A DNA stretch of 64,000 nt from Gammaproteobacteria bacterium (GTDB lineage Bacteria; Pseudomonadota; Gammaproteobacteria; Thiotrichales; Thiotrichaceae): assembly GCA_018822845.1 (NCBI GenBank), contig JAHJJD010000124.1, forward strand, positions 1 through 64,000. The letters are read 5' to 3'. A program made the translations under genes and the position numbers. The notes beneath the pieces were generated by a model that worked only from the letters and a program-made list of their open reading frames with translations, searched no databases and was not told where the DNA came from. Below are positions 51,488-60,370 of this stretch, piece by piece (the stretch's first letter is position 1; every line of letters starts with the position of its first letter).

Positions 51488-52129
51488 ATGCAAATCCGTG
51501 CCACCAACCCAGAAGACAAGGAACTACGCCGCGAAGCCATCCTTGATGCTGCCGAACAACTGTGGCTATCCCAGCCCGAACGCATGTCCAGCGTTGCTGA
51601 TATTGCTACTGCTGCCGGGCTGGCCAAAGGCACGGTTTACCTGTATTTCCGCAGCAAGGAAGAGCTGTTCCTCGGTATCCATGAGCGCCACGTCACCACC
51701 TTTTTCACCCGCATGAGGGAACGCGCCCAGTCGGAACAAACCATGACGCTGGATGAGATGTTTAACGTCAACCGTCAGTTCCTGCTGGATTTCCCCGCTT
51801 TCCTGCCATTGGCAACCCTGTGCCACGGATTGCTGGAAAGGCAGATTCCGCTGGAAGCTGCGTTCGCATTCGAGGAACGCACTTACGAGCGGCTGGATGA
51901 AATCGTTACAGCCTTACGCCAACATTTTCCACAAGCCACGCAGGCGTTAATGCTGCAAAGCTACGCCCTGTTCCTCGGTTTGTGGCAGTTGATGCGCCCT
52001 TCCCCACTCAAGGATTTGATGAAGGAGCGTGCCCTCATGCCTGTTTGTACCGAAGATTACCTGCATATGCTGGAAGCTGCCCTGAAATCACTGTGGCGCG
52101 GCGCACTGGCACCGGAGGAAAAATCATGA
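51488..52129 (+). CDS. TetR-family transcriptional regulator
   Basis: A 213-residue TetR regulator. The N-terminal helix-turn-helix covers about residues 15-62 (REAILDAAEQLWLS; VADIATAAGLAKGTVYLYFRSKEELF). It heads the operon tetR-adaptor-pump and probably represses itself and both RND operons through the TGAC-N5-GTCA dyads. There is no recognisable Shine-Dalgarno before its ATG. It overlaps the adaptor gene (ATGA). Confidence 0.93.
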   Translation: MQIRATNPEDKELRREAILDAAEQLWLSQPERMSSVADIATAAGLAKGTVYLYFRSKEELFLGIHERHVTTFFTRMRERAQSEQTMTLDEMFNVNRQFLLDFPAFLPLATLCHGLLERQIPLEAAFAFEERTYERLDEIVTALRQHFPQATQALMLQSYALFLGLWQLMRPSPLKDLMKERALMPVCTEDYLHMLEAALKSLWRGALAPEEKS

Positions 52130-53250
52130 AGCTCCCCGCCCTCCTCACCCTCTGCCTGTTTGTGAGCCTGACGGCCTGCAATGAAACGGAAACAGCCACC
52201 GAAGTTATCCGCCCCGCCCAGGTCTGGACAGTCGGGGAGCAGGCAAATGCCAGCACCACCACCTATTCCGGCGAAATCAAAGCGCGTTATGAAGCCGACC
52301 TGTCTTTCCGGGTAGGCGGTAAACTCATGACCCGCAATGCCGAGGTGGGCGATGCCGTCAAAGCCGGGCAAATACTGGCACGGCTCGACACTGCCGACCT
52401 TAATCTCAACATTGCCAGCGCCAAAGCGGGTCTGGCCGCCACCGAGGCCGATTACGCCAACGCCAAAGCTGAACTGGCACGGGTCGCCGAGTTGCGCCGC
52501 AAACAATTCATCGGCCAGTCAGCGCTGGATGCAGCACAAGCTGCCCATGACGCCGCCGCCGCGCGCGTCAGCGCCGCCAAAGCGCAACTCAAACTGAGCG
52601 GCAATCAGGCAGGCTACACCGAATTGAAAGCCGACCAGACCGGCATCATTACCGCTGTTTACGCTGAAGCCGGGCAAGTAGTCGCCGCCGGAACGCCCAT
52701 TGCCCACATCGCCTACGACGGTGAACGTGAAGTGCAAATCCGGGTCGGCGAAAACACAGCGCAAACACTCACCGCAGGCACGCTTGCCAACATCAAGGTC
52801 TGGTCGGAACAGTCCAGCGAATTCCAGGGCAAGGTGCGTGAAATCTCCCCTGCCACTGACATCACCCGTAGCTTTCTCGTCAAAATCAGCCTGCTGAATC
52901 CACCAGAAAAGTTGCGTCTGGGTATCACGGCAGATGTCAGCCTGCCCAGAGCAGTCACCAGTGAGGCAAGCTGGCTCCCGGCTTCTGCCCTTTTCCAGCA
53001 AGACAAACAGACTGCTGTTTGGGTGCTGGGAGCAAACCATCAAGTAAGCATTCAACCCGTCAACGTCGTCGCCTATCACGAAGATGGTATCACCATCAGT
53101 AACCTGGCAGCCGGTACGCAAGTCATTGCCGCTGGCGTCCACAAACTCAGTGCCGGGCAAACCGTCAACCCTGTTCCGTATGACGGTGCTAGCGCTGAGC
53201 GGCCTGCCCAGAGCGGAGTCGAGGGGCGTCGAAGTGAGGCGGGATTATGA
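52126..53250 (+). CDS. RND efflux periplasmic adaptor lipoprotein
   Basis: A 374-residue membrane-fusion protein with a lipoprotein signal (lipobox LTAC, Cys18). The lipoyl region GGKLMTRNAEVGDAVKAGQILARLD is near 65-90, and the helical hairpin follows at about 95-165. It is related to MexP/RND adaptors of the AcrA superfamily. The ATG overlaps the tetR stop and has GGAGGA upstream. It is coupled by ATGA to the pump gene. Confidence 0.92.
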   Translation: MKLPALLTLCLFVSLTACNETETATEVIRPAQVWTVGEQANASTTTYSGEIKARYEADLSFRVGGKLMTRNAEVGDAVKAGQILARLDTADLNLNIASAKAGLAATEADYANAKAELARVAELRRKQFIGQSALDAAQAAHDAAAARVSAAKAQLKLSGNQAGYTELKADQTGIITAVYAEAGQVVAAGTPIAHIAYDGEREVQIRVGENTAQTLTAGTLANIKVWSEQSSEFQGKVREISPATDITRSFLVKISLLNPPEKLRLGITADVSLPRAVTSEASWLPASALFQQDKQTAVWVLGANHQVSIQPVNVVAYHEDGITISNLAAGTQVIAAGVHKLSAGQTVNPVPYDGASAERPAQSGVEGRRSEAGL

Positions 53251-56200
53251 AAGGCTTCAACCTGTCGGAATGGGCGCTGCGGCACCGTAATTTTGTCCTT
53301 TACCTGATGGTGCTGACGCTGGCACTGGGCGTGTTCGGTTACAACAAGCTCGGGCAGTCGGAAGACCCGCCCTTCACCTTCAAGGTAATGCTGGTGCAGG
53401 CTTACTGGCCGGGCGCAACCGCACAGGAAATGGAGTCACAGGTCACCAACCGTATTGAGAAGACCATGATCGAAACTGATTACGTCGATGTTGTGCGCAG
53501 TTTTTCCCGCCCCGGTGAAGCCAATATTTTCGTAATCGCCAAGGACAACGCCCCCTCCAGTGCCATGGACGACATGTTTTATGACATCCGCAAGCGCACC
53601 GAGAACATGGAGCGCAACCTGCCCGAAGGCGTGATGGGGCCGTATTACAACGATGAATTCGGTGAAACTTATGGCAACATCTTCGCCCTGACTGGCGACG
53701 GTTTCAGCTATGCCCAGTTGCGCGATGCAGCAGATAACATCCGCAAGGAACTGCTGCGCGTGCCCGACGTGGCCAAAATCCTGCTGATCGGCGAGCAGGA
53801 CGAACGTGTTTACATCCAGCTTTCCAACAGCAAACTGGCCAATCTCGGCTTCAGCGTGCAGCAACTGGTGGATGTACTACGGGCGCAAAACGCCATCGCC
53901 GCAGTAGGTGCATACAACACGGATTCCGACCGCATTTACGTGCGCCCGGAAGGCGTGTTCAGCGACCTGGAAGACATCCGTAACCTGCCGGTCAACATCG
54001 GCGACCGCACCATACGCCTGCGCGAAGTGGCGGAAGTGAAACGTGGTTACGCTGATCCAGCGCATTCCACTTTCCGTTACCAAGGAATGGATGCGCTGGG
54101 CATTGGCGTTTCCATGCGCAAGGGTGGCGACATCATCGCGTTGGGCAAGGCGCTGGATGAGGCGCTGGTGCGGATCGGCAACCAGCTTCCGATCGGCATG
54201 GAACTGCACCGGGTCAATGACCAGCCTGCCGCCGTCAAACGTTCGGTGGGTGAATTCCTGCAAGTAGTATTTGAAGCGGTGGTAATCGTGCTGGCAGTCA
54301 GCTTTCTCAGCCTGGGGGTACGCGCCGGAACCGTGGTGGCGCTATCCATCCCGCTGGTGCTGGCAGCAACCTTTTTCACCATGCACCTGTTCGGCATCGG
54401 CCTGCACAAGATTTCGCTGGGGTCGCTGGTGCTGGCGCTGGGGCTACTGGTGGATGATGCCATCATCGCCATCGAAATGATGGTGGTGAAAATGGAAGAA
54501 GGCTGGGATCGGGTGAAAGCCGCCAGTTTCGCCTACACCACTACCGCCTTTCCGATGTTGACCGGGACGCTGGTGACGGCTGCCGGGTTCCTGCCGATTG
54601 CCACGGCGCAATCATCGGTAGGGGAATATACCCGCTCGATTTTTGAGGTCGTGACGATTGCACTGGTGATTTCGTGGTTTGCTGCGGTGATCGTGATTCC
54701 CTATCTGGGTTACAAGCTGCTGAAAAGAAACCCCTCCCCAACCCTCCCTTTGTCAGGGGAGGGAGCAAGAGACGAAGCACCTTCTTCTTCCTCCCCTGAC
54801 AAGGGGAGGTTAGGAGGGGTTTCTTCCGCTTTCTACCGCTGGTTCCGAGGCCTAATAAAAGCCTGTGTAACTTACCCCCTCACCGTGATCCTGTTGACGA
54901 TTGCAACTTTTGCCGGATCGCTGTTCCTGTTCCAGTTCGTGCAGCAGCAATTCTTCCCGGATGCCACCCGGCTAGAGCTGATCGTCGACCTGAAACTGCC
55001 GGAAGGCTCTTCCCTGCAAGCCACCCAGCGCGAAACGGCACGGCTGGAAGATTTTCTCAAGACACAGGATCAGCATATCGACAATTTCGTGGCGTATAGC
55101 GGTAATGGTTCGCCGCGCTTTTACCTGCCGCTGGATCAGCAACTGCCTGCCGCCAGTTTTGCGCAATTCGTAATTACCACCAAAAGCATTCCTGACCGTG
55201 AAGCACTGCGCAGCAAGCTGGTCGACGTGCTCGACAATAACCCCGATTTCAGTCTGGCGCGCGGGCGTGTAATCCGGCTGGAAAACGGCCCGCCAGTGGG
55301 CCACCCGGTGCAGTTCCGGGTTTCCGGCGATGATTTCTGGAAACTGCGCGAACTGGCCGAACAGGTGGCAAGCGTGATGCGCGCTAACCCGCATCTGGTC
55401 AATGTACATCTGGACTGGAATGAACGCAGCAAAGCCATCCGCCTCAAGCTGGATACGGCCAAGGCGATCAGTCTGGGCGTGACACAATCCGCCCTGTCGC
55501 AACTGCTGCAAAGCACACTGGATGGCGCGCCGATTGGCGAATTCCGCGAACAGGATCAAACCATCCCCATCCTGCTGCGTGGCACCGAAAGCGAGCGCGA
55601 CAAGCTTTCCCGCCTGGCAGGGCTGAATGTGCCAACCGCGACCGGCAAAACCGTTCCACTCTCACAACTGGCCAAGATCGAATACGTGCAGGAAGAAGGC
55701 ATCATCTGGCACCGTAACCGCACCCCGACCATGACGGTGCGTGGTGACATTTACAGCAAAATTCAGGCCCCAACCGTTACTGCACAAGTGGAAGCACAAC
55801 TGGGCGACATCAAAGCCAATCTGCCACTGGGTTACCGGCTGGAAACCGGTGGCGCGGTGGAGGAAAGTGCCAAGGGCAACGAATCCATCGGTGCCGGTTT
55901 CCCGCTATTCATTGTGGTGGTGCTGACCTTGCTGATGATCCAGTTACAAAGTTTCCAGCGGGTGATCATGGTGGTGCTGACTGCGCCATTCGGCATGATC
56001 GGCGTGGCAGCGTTCCTGCTGCTGTTTGACAAACCGTTTGGCTTCGTGGCGATGCTGGGAACGATTGCGCTTTCCGGCATGATCATGCGCAACTCGGTGA
56101 TTCTGGTGGATCAGATCGAGCGCAACATTGCCGACGGGCAGGTTCCGCGCGAAGCTGTCATCGAAGCTGCCGTGCGTCGTTTCCGCCCCATCATGCTGAC

Positions 56201-56405
56201 TGCAATGGCAGCGATACTGGCGATGATTCCACTGTCGGAAAGCGTGTTTTTCGGGCCGATGGCGATTGCGATCATGGGTGGGCTGCTGGTCGCGACATTG
56301 TTGACACTGCTGTTCCTGCCCGCCGTGTATACAGTGTGGTTCAAGTTGGCGCAGGGGAAGAAGGTGTTTGTGGGCGAAGTCGCTCAGAACCAAAATCCGC
56401 TATAA
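53247..56405 (+). CDS. RND efflux pump with palindrome-encoded loop
   Basis: A 1052-residue RND transporter. The TM4 proton-relay Asp pair is in LLVDDAIIAIEMMVVKMEEG near 410. After the LGYKLLKR segment (about 490) an in-frame palindromic element adds about 35 residues (NPSPTLPLSGEGARDE...GRLGGVSS) in the cytoplasmic link between the two halves, where an insertion is tolerable. The C-terminal half is complete. It probably exports small molecules with the upstream lipoprotein adaptor. Confidence 0.95.
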   Translation: MKGFNLSEWALRHRNFVLYLMVLTLALGVFGYNKLGQSEDPPFTFKVMLVQAYWPGATAQEMESQVTNRIEKTMIETDYVDVVRSFSRPGEANIFVIAKDNAPSSAMDDMFYDIRKRTENMERNLPEGVMGPYYNDEFGETYGNIFALTGDGFSYAQLRDAADNIRKELLRVPDVAKILLIGEQDERVYIQLSNSKLANLGFSVQQLVDVLRAQNAIAAVGAYNTDSDRIYVRPEGVFSDLEDIRNLPVNIGDRTIRLREVAEVKRGYADPAHSTFRYQGMDALGIGVSMRKGGDIIALGKALDEALVRIGNQLPIGMELHRVNDQPAAVKRSVGEFLQVVFEAVVIVLAVSFLSLGVRAGTVVALSIPLVLAATFFTMHLFGIGLHKISLGSLVLALGLLVDDAIIAIEMMVVKMEEGWDRVKAASFAYTTTAFPMLTGTLVTAAGFLPIATAQSSVGEYTRSIFEVVTIALVISWFAAVIVIPYLGYKLLKRNPSPTLPLSGEGARDEAPSSSSPDKGRLGGVSSAFYRWFRGLIKACVTYPLTVILLTIATFAGSLFLFQFVQQQFFPDATRLELIVDLKLPEGSSLQATQRETARLEDFLKTQDQHIDNFVAYSGNGSPRFYLPLDQQLPAASFAQFVITTKSIPDREALRSKLVDVLDNNPDFSLARGRVIRLENGPPVGHPVQFRVSGDDFWKLRELAEQVASVMRANPHLVNVHLDWNERSKAIRLKLDTAKAISLGVTQSALSQLLQSTLDGAPIGEFREQDQTIPILLRGTESERDKLSRLAGLNVPTATGKTVPLSQLAKIEYVQEEGIIWHRNRTPTMTVRGDIYSKIQAPTVTAQVEAQLGDIKANLPLGYRLETGGAVEESAKGNESIGAGFPLFIVVVLTLLMIQLQSFQRVIMVVLTAPFGMIGVAAFLLLFDKPFGFVAMLGTIALSGMIMRNSVILVDQIERNIADGQVPREAVIEAAVRRFRPIMLTAMAAILAMIPLSESVFFGPMAIAIMGGLLVATLLTLLFLPAVYTVWFKLAQGKKVFVGEVAQNQNPL
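54725..54825. repeat. In-frame palindromic element in the second RND pump gene
   Basis: A 101-bp element with ends AAGAAACCCCTCC (54725-54737) and GGAGGGGTTTCTT (54813-54825) and inner CCCTTTGTCAGGGGAGGG / CCTCCCCTGACAAGGGGAGG stems. It is translated through without breaking the frame. Confidence 0.9.
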
Positions 56406-56408
56406 TGG
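56401..56408 (+). promoter_or_regulatory. Candidate -10 box for the AAA/PD-(D/E)XK gene
   Basis: TATAATGG overlaps the stop of the RND gene, 29-36 bp before the ATG at 56437. No clear -35 was found. Confidence 0.35.
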
Positions 56409-56436
56409 GGCGAGCACCTACAAACAGGCAGAGCGC

Positions 56437-57993
56437 ATGAAAAAACTACCCATCGGCATCAGCACCCTTGCAGACATCATCAATGATGGCTATGTGTACG
56501 TGGACAAAACACCCTATGTACAGATGCTGACCGATACCGGTAAATACTATTTCCTCTCACGCCCACGCCGTTTCGGTAAATCCCTGCTGGTGGACACTTT
56601 GCACCAGTTGTTTGCAGGTAATGAACCCCTGTTCCGTGGTCTGCACATCCACCCGCATTGGGACTGGACGATTACTTACCCGGTTATCCGCATCAGTTTC
56701 GGGTCAGGACAGTTGCGCAACCGTGCGGAACTGGATGAAAAAACCGGGGAATTGCTGCGCATTAACCAGCAGGCTCTGGGCATCACCTGCACTGAAACCA
56801 GCCACTCCGGGTGCTTCGCGGAACTGATACGTGCCGCCAAAGCCAAGTATGGGCGTAACGTCGTGGTGCTGGTTGATGAATATGACAAGCCTATCCTCGA
56901 CAACATCCGTAACCCAGCGGTAGCAGCAGAAATGCGTGATGGTTTACGTAACTTTTATTCGGTTATCAAGGACAATGATGCCAGTATCCGCTTTGCCCTG
57001 CTCACTGGCGTCAGCAAGTTTTCCAAAGTGTCACTGTTCAGCGGCCTGAACAACCTTAACGACATCACACTGGATACCCGTTACAGCGCCTTGTGCGGCT
57101 ACACCCAAGGCGAGCTGGAGCACGGGTTCGCTGAGCACCTGCAAGGTGCGGACATGACACTCGTACAGCAGTGGTACAACGGCTACAACTGGCTGGGAGA
57201 AAGCGTTTACAACCCGTTTGATATGTTACTGTTCATTGATGGCGGCAAAAAATTCCTCCCCTATTGGTTTGAAACCGCTACCCCATCATTTTTGCTGGAG
57301 ATTTTACGTCAACGTCCATTTTACCTACCTGATCTTGAAGCATTGCGCATGGACTACAAAAAGCTTGGGGATTTTGATGTAGACAAGATTCATCTGGAAA
57401 CTCTGCTGTTCCAGACCGGCTACCTGACCATAAAACAAGAAGTTATTGATCTGCCGGGCAGCTTGCCGGAATACGTGCTGACTTACCCCAACAACGAAGT
57501 ACGTTACAGCCTGATGGGCTATCTGCTGGATAATTACTTCACCGATACCCGCCCGGAACGCAGCGCGATAAGGCAGGCATTGATCCGCAACGATTTTACC
57601 GTACTGGAACACCACTTTCGCGCCCTGTTTGACAACATAGCCCACCAGAATTACACCAACAACCCCATCGCAGAATACGAGGGTTATTACGCCTCGGTCA
57701 TGTACGCTTTCCTGTGCTCCCTCAGCCTTGATACGCGGGCGGAAGAAAGCAGCAACAAGGGGCGGGTGGATATTACCTTGCGCCTACCGCTGATCAATGG
57801 GGCAAAACGGGTGTATATCTTTGAGTTCAAAATGGTGGAAGGTACTGAAGGTGATGGCAGTGCGCTGGCACAAATCAAGCACAAGGATTACGCCGCACCC
57901 TACCGGGATGGAGAACACCGCATTTTCCTGATTGGCATGGAATTCAATGCGCAGGTGCGGAATTTTGTCAGGTTTGAATGGGAAGAAGCCTGA
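56437..57993 (+). CDS. AAA-ATPase-like protein with PD-(D/E)XK nuclease domain
   Basis: A 518-residue protein of the AAA_ATPase-like/DUF1703 group. The N-terminal part has KLPIGISTLADIINDGYVYVDKT, a Walker A-like LSRPRRFGKSLLVDTL at about 43-58 and Walker B VVVLVDEYDKPILD near 147. The C-terminal part (about 430-518) has the PD-(D/E)XK core: GRVDITLRLP, then YIFEFKMVEG. Genes of this family are abundant, often in many copies, and their role (defence or mobile) is unsettled. The start at 56437 fits the family; an upstream open stretch to 56368 lies in the RND gene. Confidence 0.9.
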   Translation: MKKLPIGISTLADIINDGYVYVDKTPYVQMLTDTGKYYFLSRPRRFGKSLLVDTLHQLFAGNEPLFRGLHIHPHWDWTITYPVIRISFGSGQLRNRAELDEKTGELLRINQQALGITCTETSHSGCFAELIRAAKAKYGRNVVVLVDEYDKPILDNIRNPAVAAEMRDGLRNFYSVIKDNDASIRFALLTGVSKFSKVSLFSGLNNLNDITLDTRYSALCGYTQGELEHGFAEHLQGADMTLVQQWYNGYNWLGESVYNPFDMLLFIDGGKKFLPYWFETATPSFLLEILRQRPFYLPDLEALRMDYKKLGDFDVDKIHLETLLFQTGYLTIKQEVIDLPGSLPEYVLTYPNNEVRYSLMGYLLDNYFTDTRPERSAIRQALIRNDFTVLEHHFRALFDNIAHQNYTNNPIAEYEGYYASVMYAFLCSLSLDTRAEESSNKGRVDITLRLPLINGAKRVYIFEFKMVEGTEGDGSALAQIKHKDYAAPYRDGEHRIFLIGMEFNAQVRNFVRFEWEEA

Positions 57994-58468
57994 GGTCATC
58001 ACAAGGCAAAGAACGTAAGCAACCCTGCAACGTGCGCCCATTTGGCAATACCAGATGCGGCGCAAGATCGGCCAACGGCAAAGCCACGAAGGAACGCTCA
58101 CAAATGCCGGGGTGCGGCACATGCAAATCCGGCGTATCGATGCTTTCCGTACCGTAAAGCAGCAGATCAAGGTCGAGGGTGCGCGGCCCCCAGCGCAAAC
58201 TGGCATCACGCACCCGCCCATGCGCCCGCTCCACCGCAAACAGGGCTTGCAGCAACTCATACGCACTGAGGCTGGTTTGCACGCAAGCAACTGCATTCAC
58301 ATAATCCGGCTGGTCTTGTGGCCCCATCGGTTTGCTGGCGTAGAAGCGGGAAACACCACGCAATTCGATTCCTGGCGCGGCAGCCAGTTGGGCAACGGCA
58401 GAATGCAGGTTAGCGGCAGGATCCCCGAGGTTACTGCCCAAACCGATATAGGCAATAACAGGTGTCAT
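57968..58468 (-). CDS. folK: FolK, HPPK
   Basis: A 166-residue 6-hydroxymethyl-7,8-dihydropterin pyrophosphokinase. Motifs are YIGLGSNLGDP at residues 7-17 and RWGPRTLDLDLLLYG near 91-105. It makes the activated pterin for folate synthesis. It overlaps pcnB by ATGA and its 3' end overlaps the convergent AAA gene. Confidence 0.96.
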   Translation of the reverse strand: MTPVIAYIGLGSNLGDPAANLHSAVAQLAAAPGIELRGVSRFYASKPMGPQDQPDYVNAVACVQTSLSAYELLQALFAVERAHGRVRDASLRWGPRTLDLDLLLYGTESIDTPDLHVPHPGICERSFVALPLADLAPHLVLPNGRTLQGCLRSLPCDDLRLLPIQT

Positions 58469-59784
58469 TCGCTTGGCGGCACTGCGGGCTTGGAATTACT
58501 GCCACTTTTCTTGCGGCGTTTACGGCGGCGCTGGTTGCTGCTGCCTTTGACAGCTTTGCACAAATCTGCACGTTCTTCGGGAGCCGCTTGCTGGAAGTCC
58601 GTCCACCATTCCGCATCTTCCTTTACCGGCTCGCCAGCCTGGGCGCGCAGGCACAGGAAGTCGTAGGCAGCACGAAAACGGGGGTTCCCCAACAAGGTAT
58701 TCGCACGGCGCAGGTCATGATGGCGGAAACGCGCCTGCAAGGCCCAGATTTCACGGGTAATGTTGCTGTAGCGACGTGGTACGGCGGTGAAATCGACCTG
58801 ATCCCGCAGCGCATCCGTTGCTGCCAGATGCAGCGCCTGCATTTCCGGGTAACCTTTCAATTGTGCCGCAACTGACACCAGGTGCACTTTTTGCCACAAC
58901 AGCACTGCATACAGGAAGGCAGGCATGACCGACTTGCCTTCGGCAATGCGCTGGTCGGTATTTTTCAGCGAGGATTCCAGCATCCGGGCGAAAACGCCTT
59001 CCTCGTCCTCGGCAAGGCTTTCTGCCGTCAATGGCAACAAGTGTTGCAGAATCTCGTATTCCTGCAAAAGCTGGAACGTTTTCCAGCCATCGCCGCAATG
59101 TAGCAGCTTGATGATTTCGTCAAACAGACGGGCGGATGATATGCCTTCCAGCAGAATACCCAGTGGCGTCACGAATGCGCGCGTGTGGGGGTCAATCTCG
59201 AAACCCAGTTTCGCCGCGAAACGGATTGCCCGCAGGATACGCACGGGGTCTTCACGGAAACGCTTCTCCGGGTCACCAAGCAGGCGGATTTTTCCCTGAC
59301 GCAAATCATCCAGACCACCGACAAAATCCAGCAACTCACCATTGATTGGGTTGTAGAACAGGGCATTGATCGTAAAATCACGCCGCCAGACATCTTCTTC
59401 CAGCGAGCCGTAAACATTGTCATGGATAATACGGCCTTCGTCGCTGACCTTACCACCTTCATCATTATCGTCATGCGGAGCACGGAAAGTTGCCACTTCA
59501 AGATAATCACGACCGAAGTAAATGTGGGCAAGACGAAAACGGCGGCCAATCAGACGGCAGGAATTAAACAGTTTGCGGATTTCTTCAGGCCTAGCGCTGG
59601 TAGCAATGTCAAAATCCTTGGGGGTACGGTCAAGCAGCAGATCACGCACACAGCCACCTACCAGATAGGCTTCGTAGCCAGCCTTCTGCAACCGCTTTAT
59701 CACATCCTTGGCGCGACCACAGATTTTGTCAGGGGAAATATGGTGCACTGCCGGGGGCACACTAATTGCCTCCCCGCCAGTCAT
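58465..59784 (-). CDS. pcnB: PcnB, poly(A) polymerase I
   Basis: A 439-residue nucleotidyltransferase. The catalytic signature is YLVGGCVRDLLLDRTPKDFDI near residues 38-58, followed by the FRAPHDDNDEGGK and RRDFTINALFYNP segments and a basic C-terminal tail (RRRKRRKKSGS). It adds poly(A) tails that promote RNA decay. The ATG at 59784 follows CAGGAAAC; a longer frame to 59877 lacks such a site. The pcnB-folK order is standard in gammaproteobacteria. Confidence 0.95.
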   Translation of the reverse strand: MTGGEAISVPPAVHHISPDKICGRAKDVIKRLQKAGYEAYLVGGCVRDLLLDRTPKDFDIATSARPEEIRKLFNSCRLIGRRFRLAHIYFGRDYLEVATFRAPHDDNDEGGKVSDEGRIIHDNVYGSLEEDVWRRDFTINALFYNPINGELLDFVGGLDDLRQGKIRLLGDPEKRFREDPVRILRAIRFAAKLGFEIDPHTRAFVTPLGILLEGISSARLFDEIIKLLHCGDGWKTFQLLQEYEILQHLLPLTAESLAEDEEGVFARMLESSLKNTDQRIAEGKSVMPAFLYAVLLWQKVHLVSVAAQLKGYPEMQALHLAATDALRDQVDFTAVPRRYSNITREIWALQARFRHHDLRRANTLLGNPRFRAAYDFLCLRAQAGEPVKEDAEWWTDFQQAAPEERADLCKAVKGSSNQRRRKRRKKSGSNSKPAVPPSE

Positions 59785-59899
59785 GTTTCCTGTTGATTCA
59801 ACAAATTCCGTTTTAGACACAGTATAGCCGCAACTAACATCAGAAAAGTGGTAATAATACCACTGGAACGCCGCCACACCTACCCCATTTGCAACCTTT

Positions 59900-60370
59900 T
59901 TACAACAGCGACATCAATGTTTTCGCCATTACTATGGCATCTTCACGGCCAATCGCGGCAGGATAGTAGCCTTTACGCTGGCCTATTTCATTAAAACCGG
60001 CATTCAGATAAAGGCGGATAGCAGAAAAATTTGACTGGCGCACTTCCAGAAAACAGGTTTCAACCTTGATCCCCTGGGCGATACGCTCCAGTGTTTTGAG
60101 GAGGGCACTGCCCAATCCCCTGCCCTGCTCTTCCGGGCGAATACAGATGTTCAGCAGGTGCATTTCATCCAGCACGAACATGACGATGGCATAGCCAGCA
60201 ATCTCGCCTTCCCGCTCATAAATCCAGCAAGAATAACCTTGCCGGATGCAGTCCCGGAAAATGCCCTCAGTCCAGGGAAACGGGAATGCGCGTTCTTCTA
60301 TCGCCATGACATTGACGACATCCTCTGCTGTCATGGGGCGCAAAGGCAGGAGATCATGTTCAGCGGGCAT
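59900..60370 (-). CDS. rimI: RimI, ribosomal protein bS18 N-acetyltransferase
   Basis: A 156-residue GNAT enzyme. The acetyl-CoA loop is seen in ICIRPEEQGRGLGSALLKTLE near 93-113, and the C-terminal FLEVRQSNFSAIRLYLNAGFNEIGQRKGYY matches RimI closely. It overlaps the uracil-DNA glycosylase gene by 11 bp, a common neighbour. Confidence 0.95.
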   Translation of the reverse strand: MPAEHDLLPLRPMTAEDVVNVMAIEERAFPFPWTEGIFRDCIRQGYSCWIYEREGEIAGYAIVMFVLDEMHLLNICIRPEEQGRGLGSALLKTLERIAQGIKVETCFLEVRQSNFSAIRLYLNAGFNEIGQRKGYYPAAIGREDAIVMAKTLMSLL

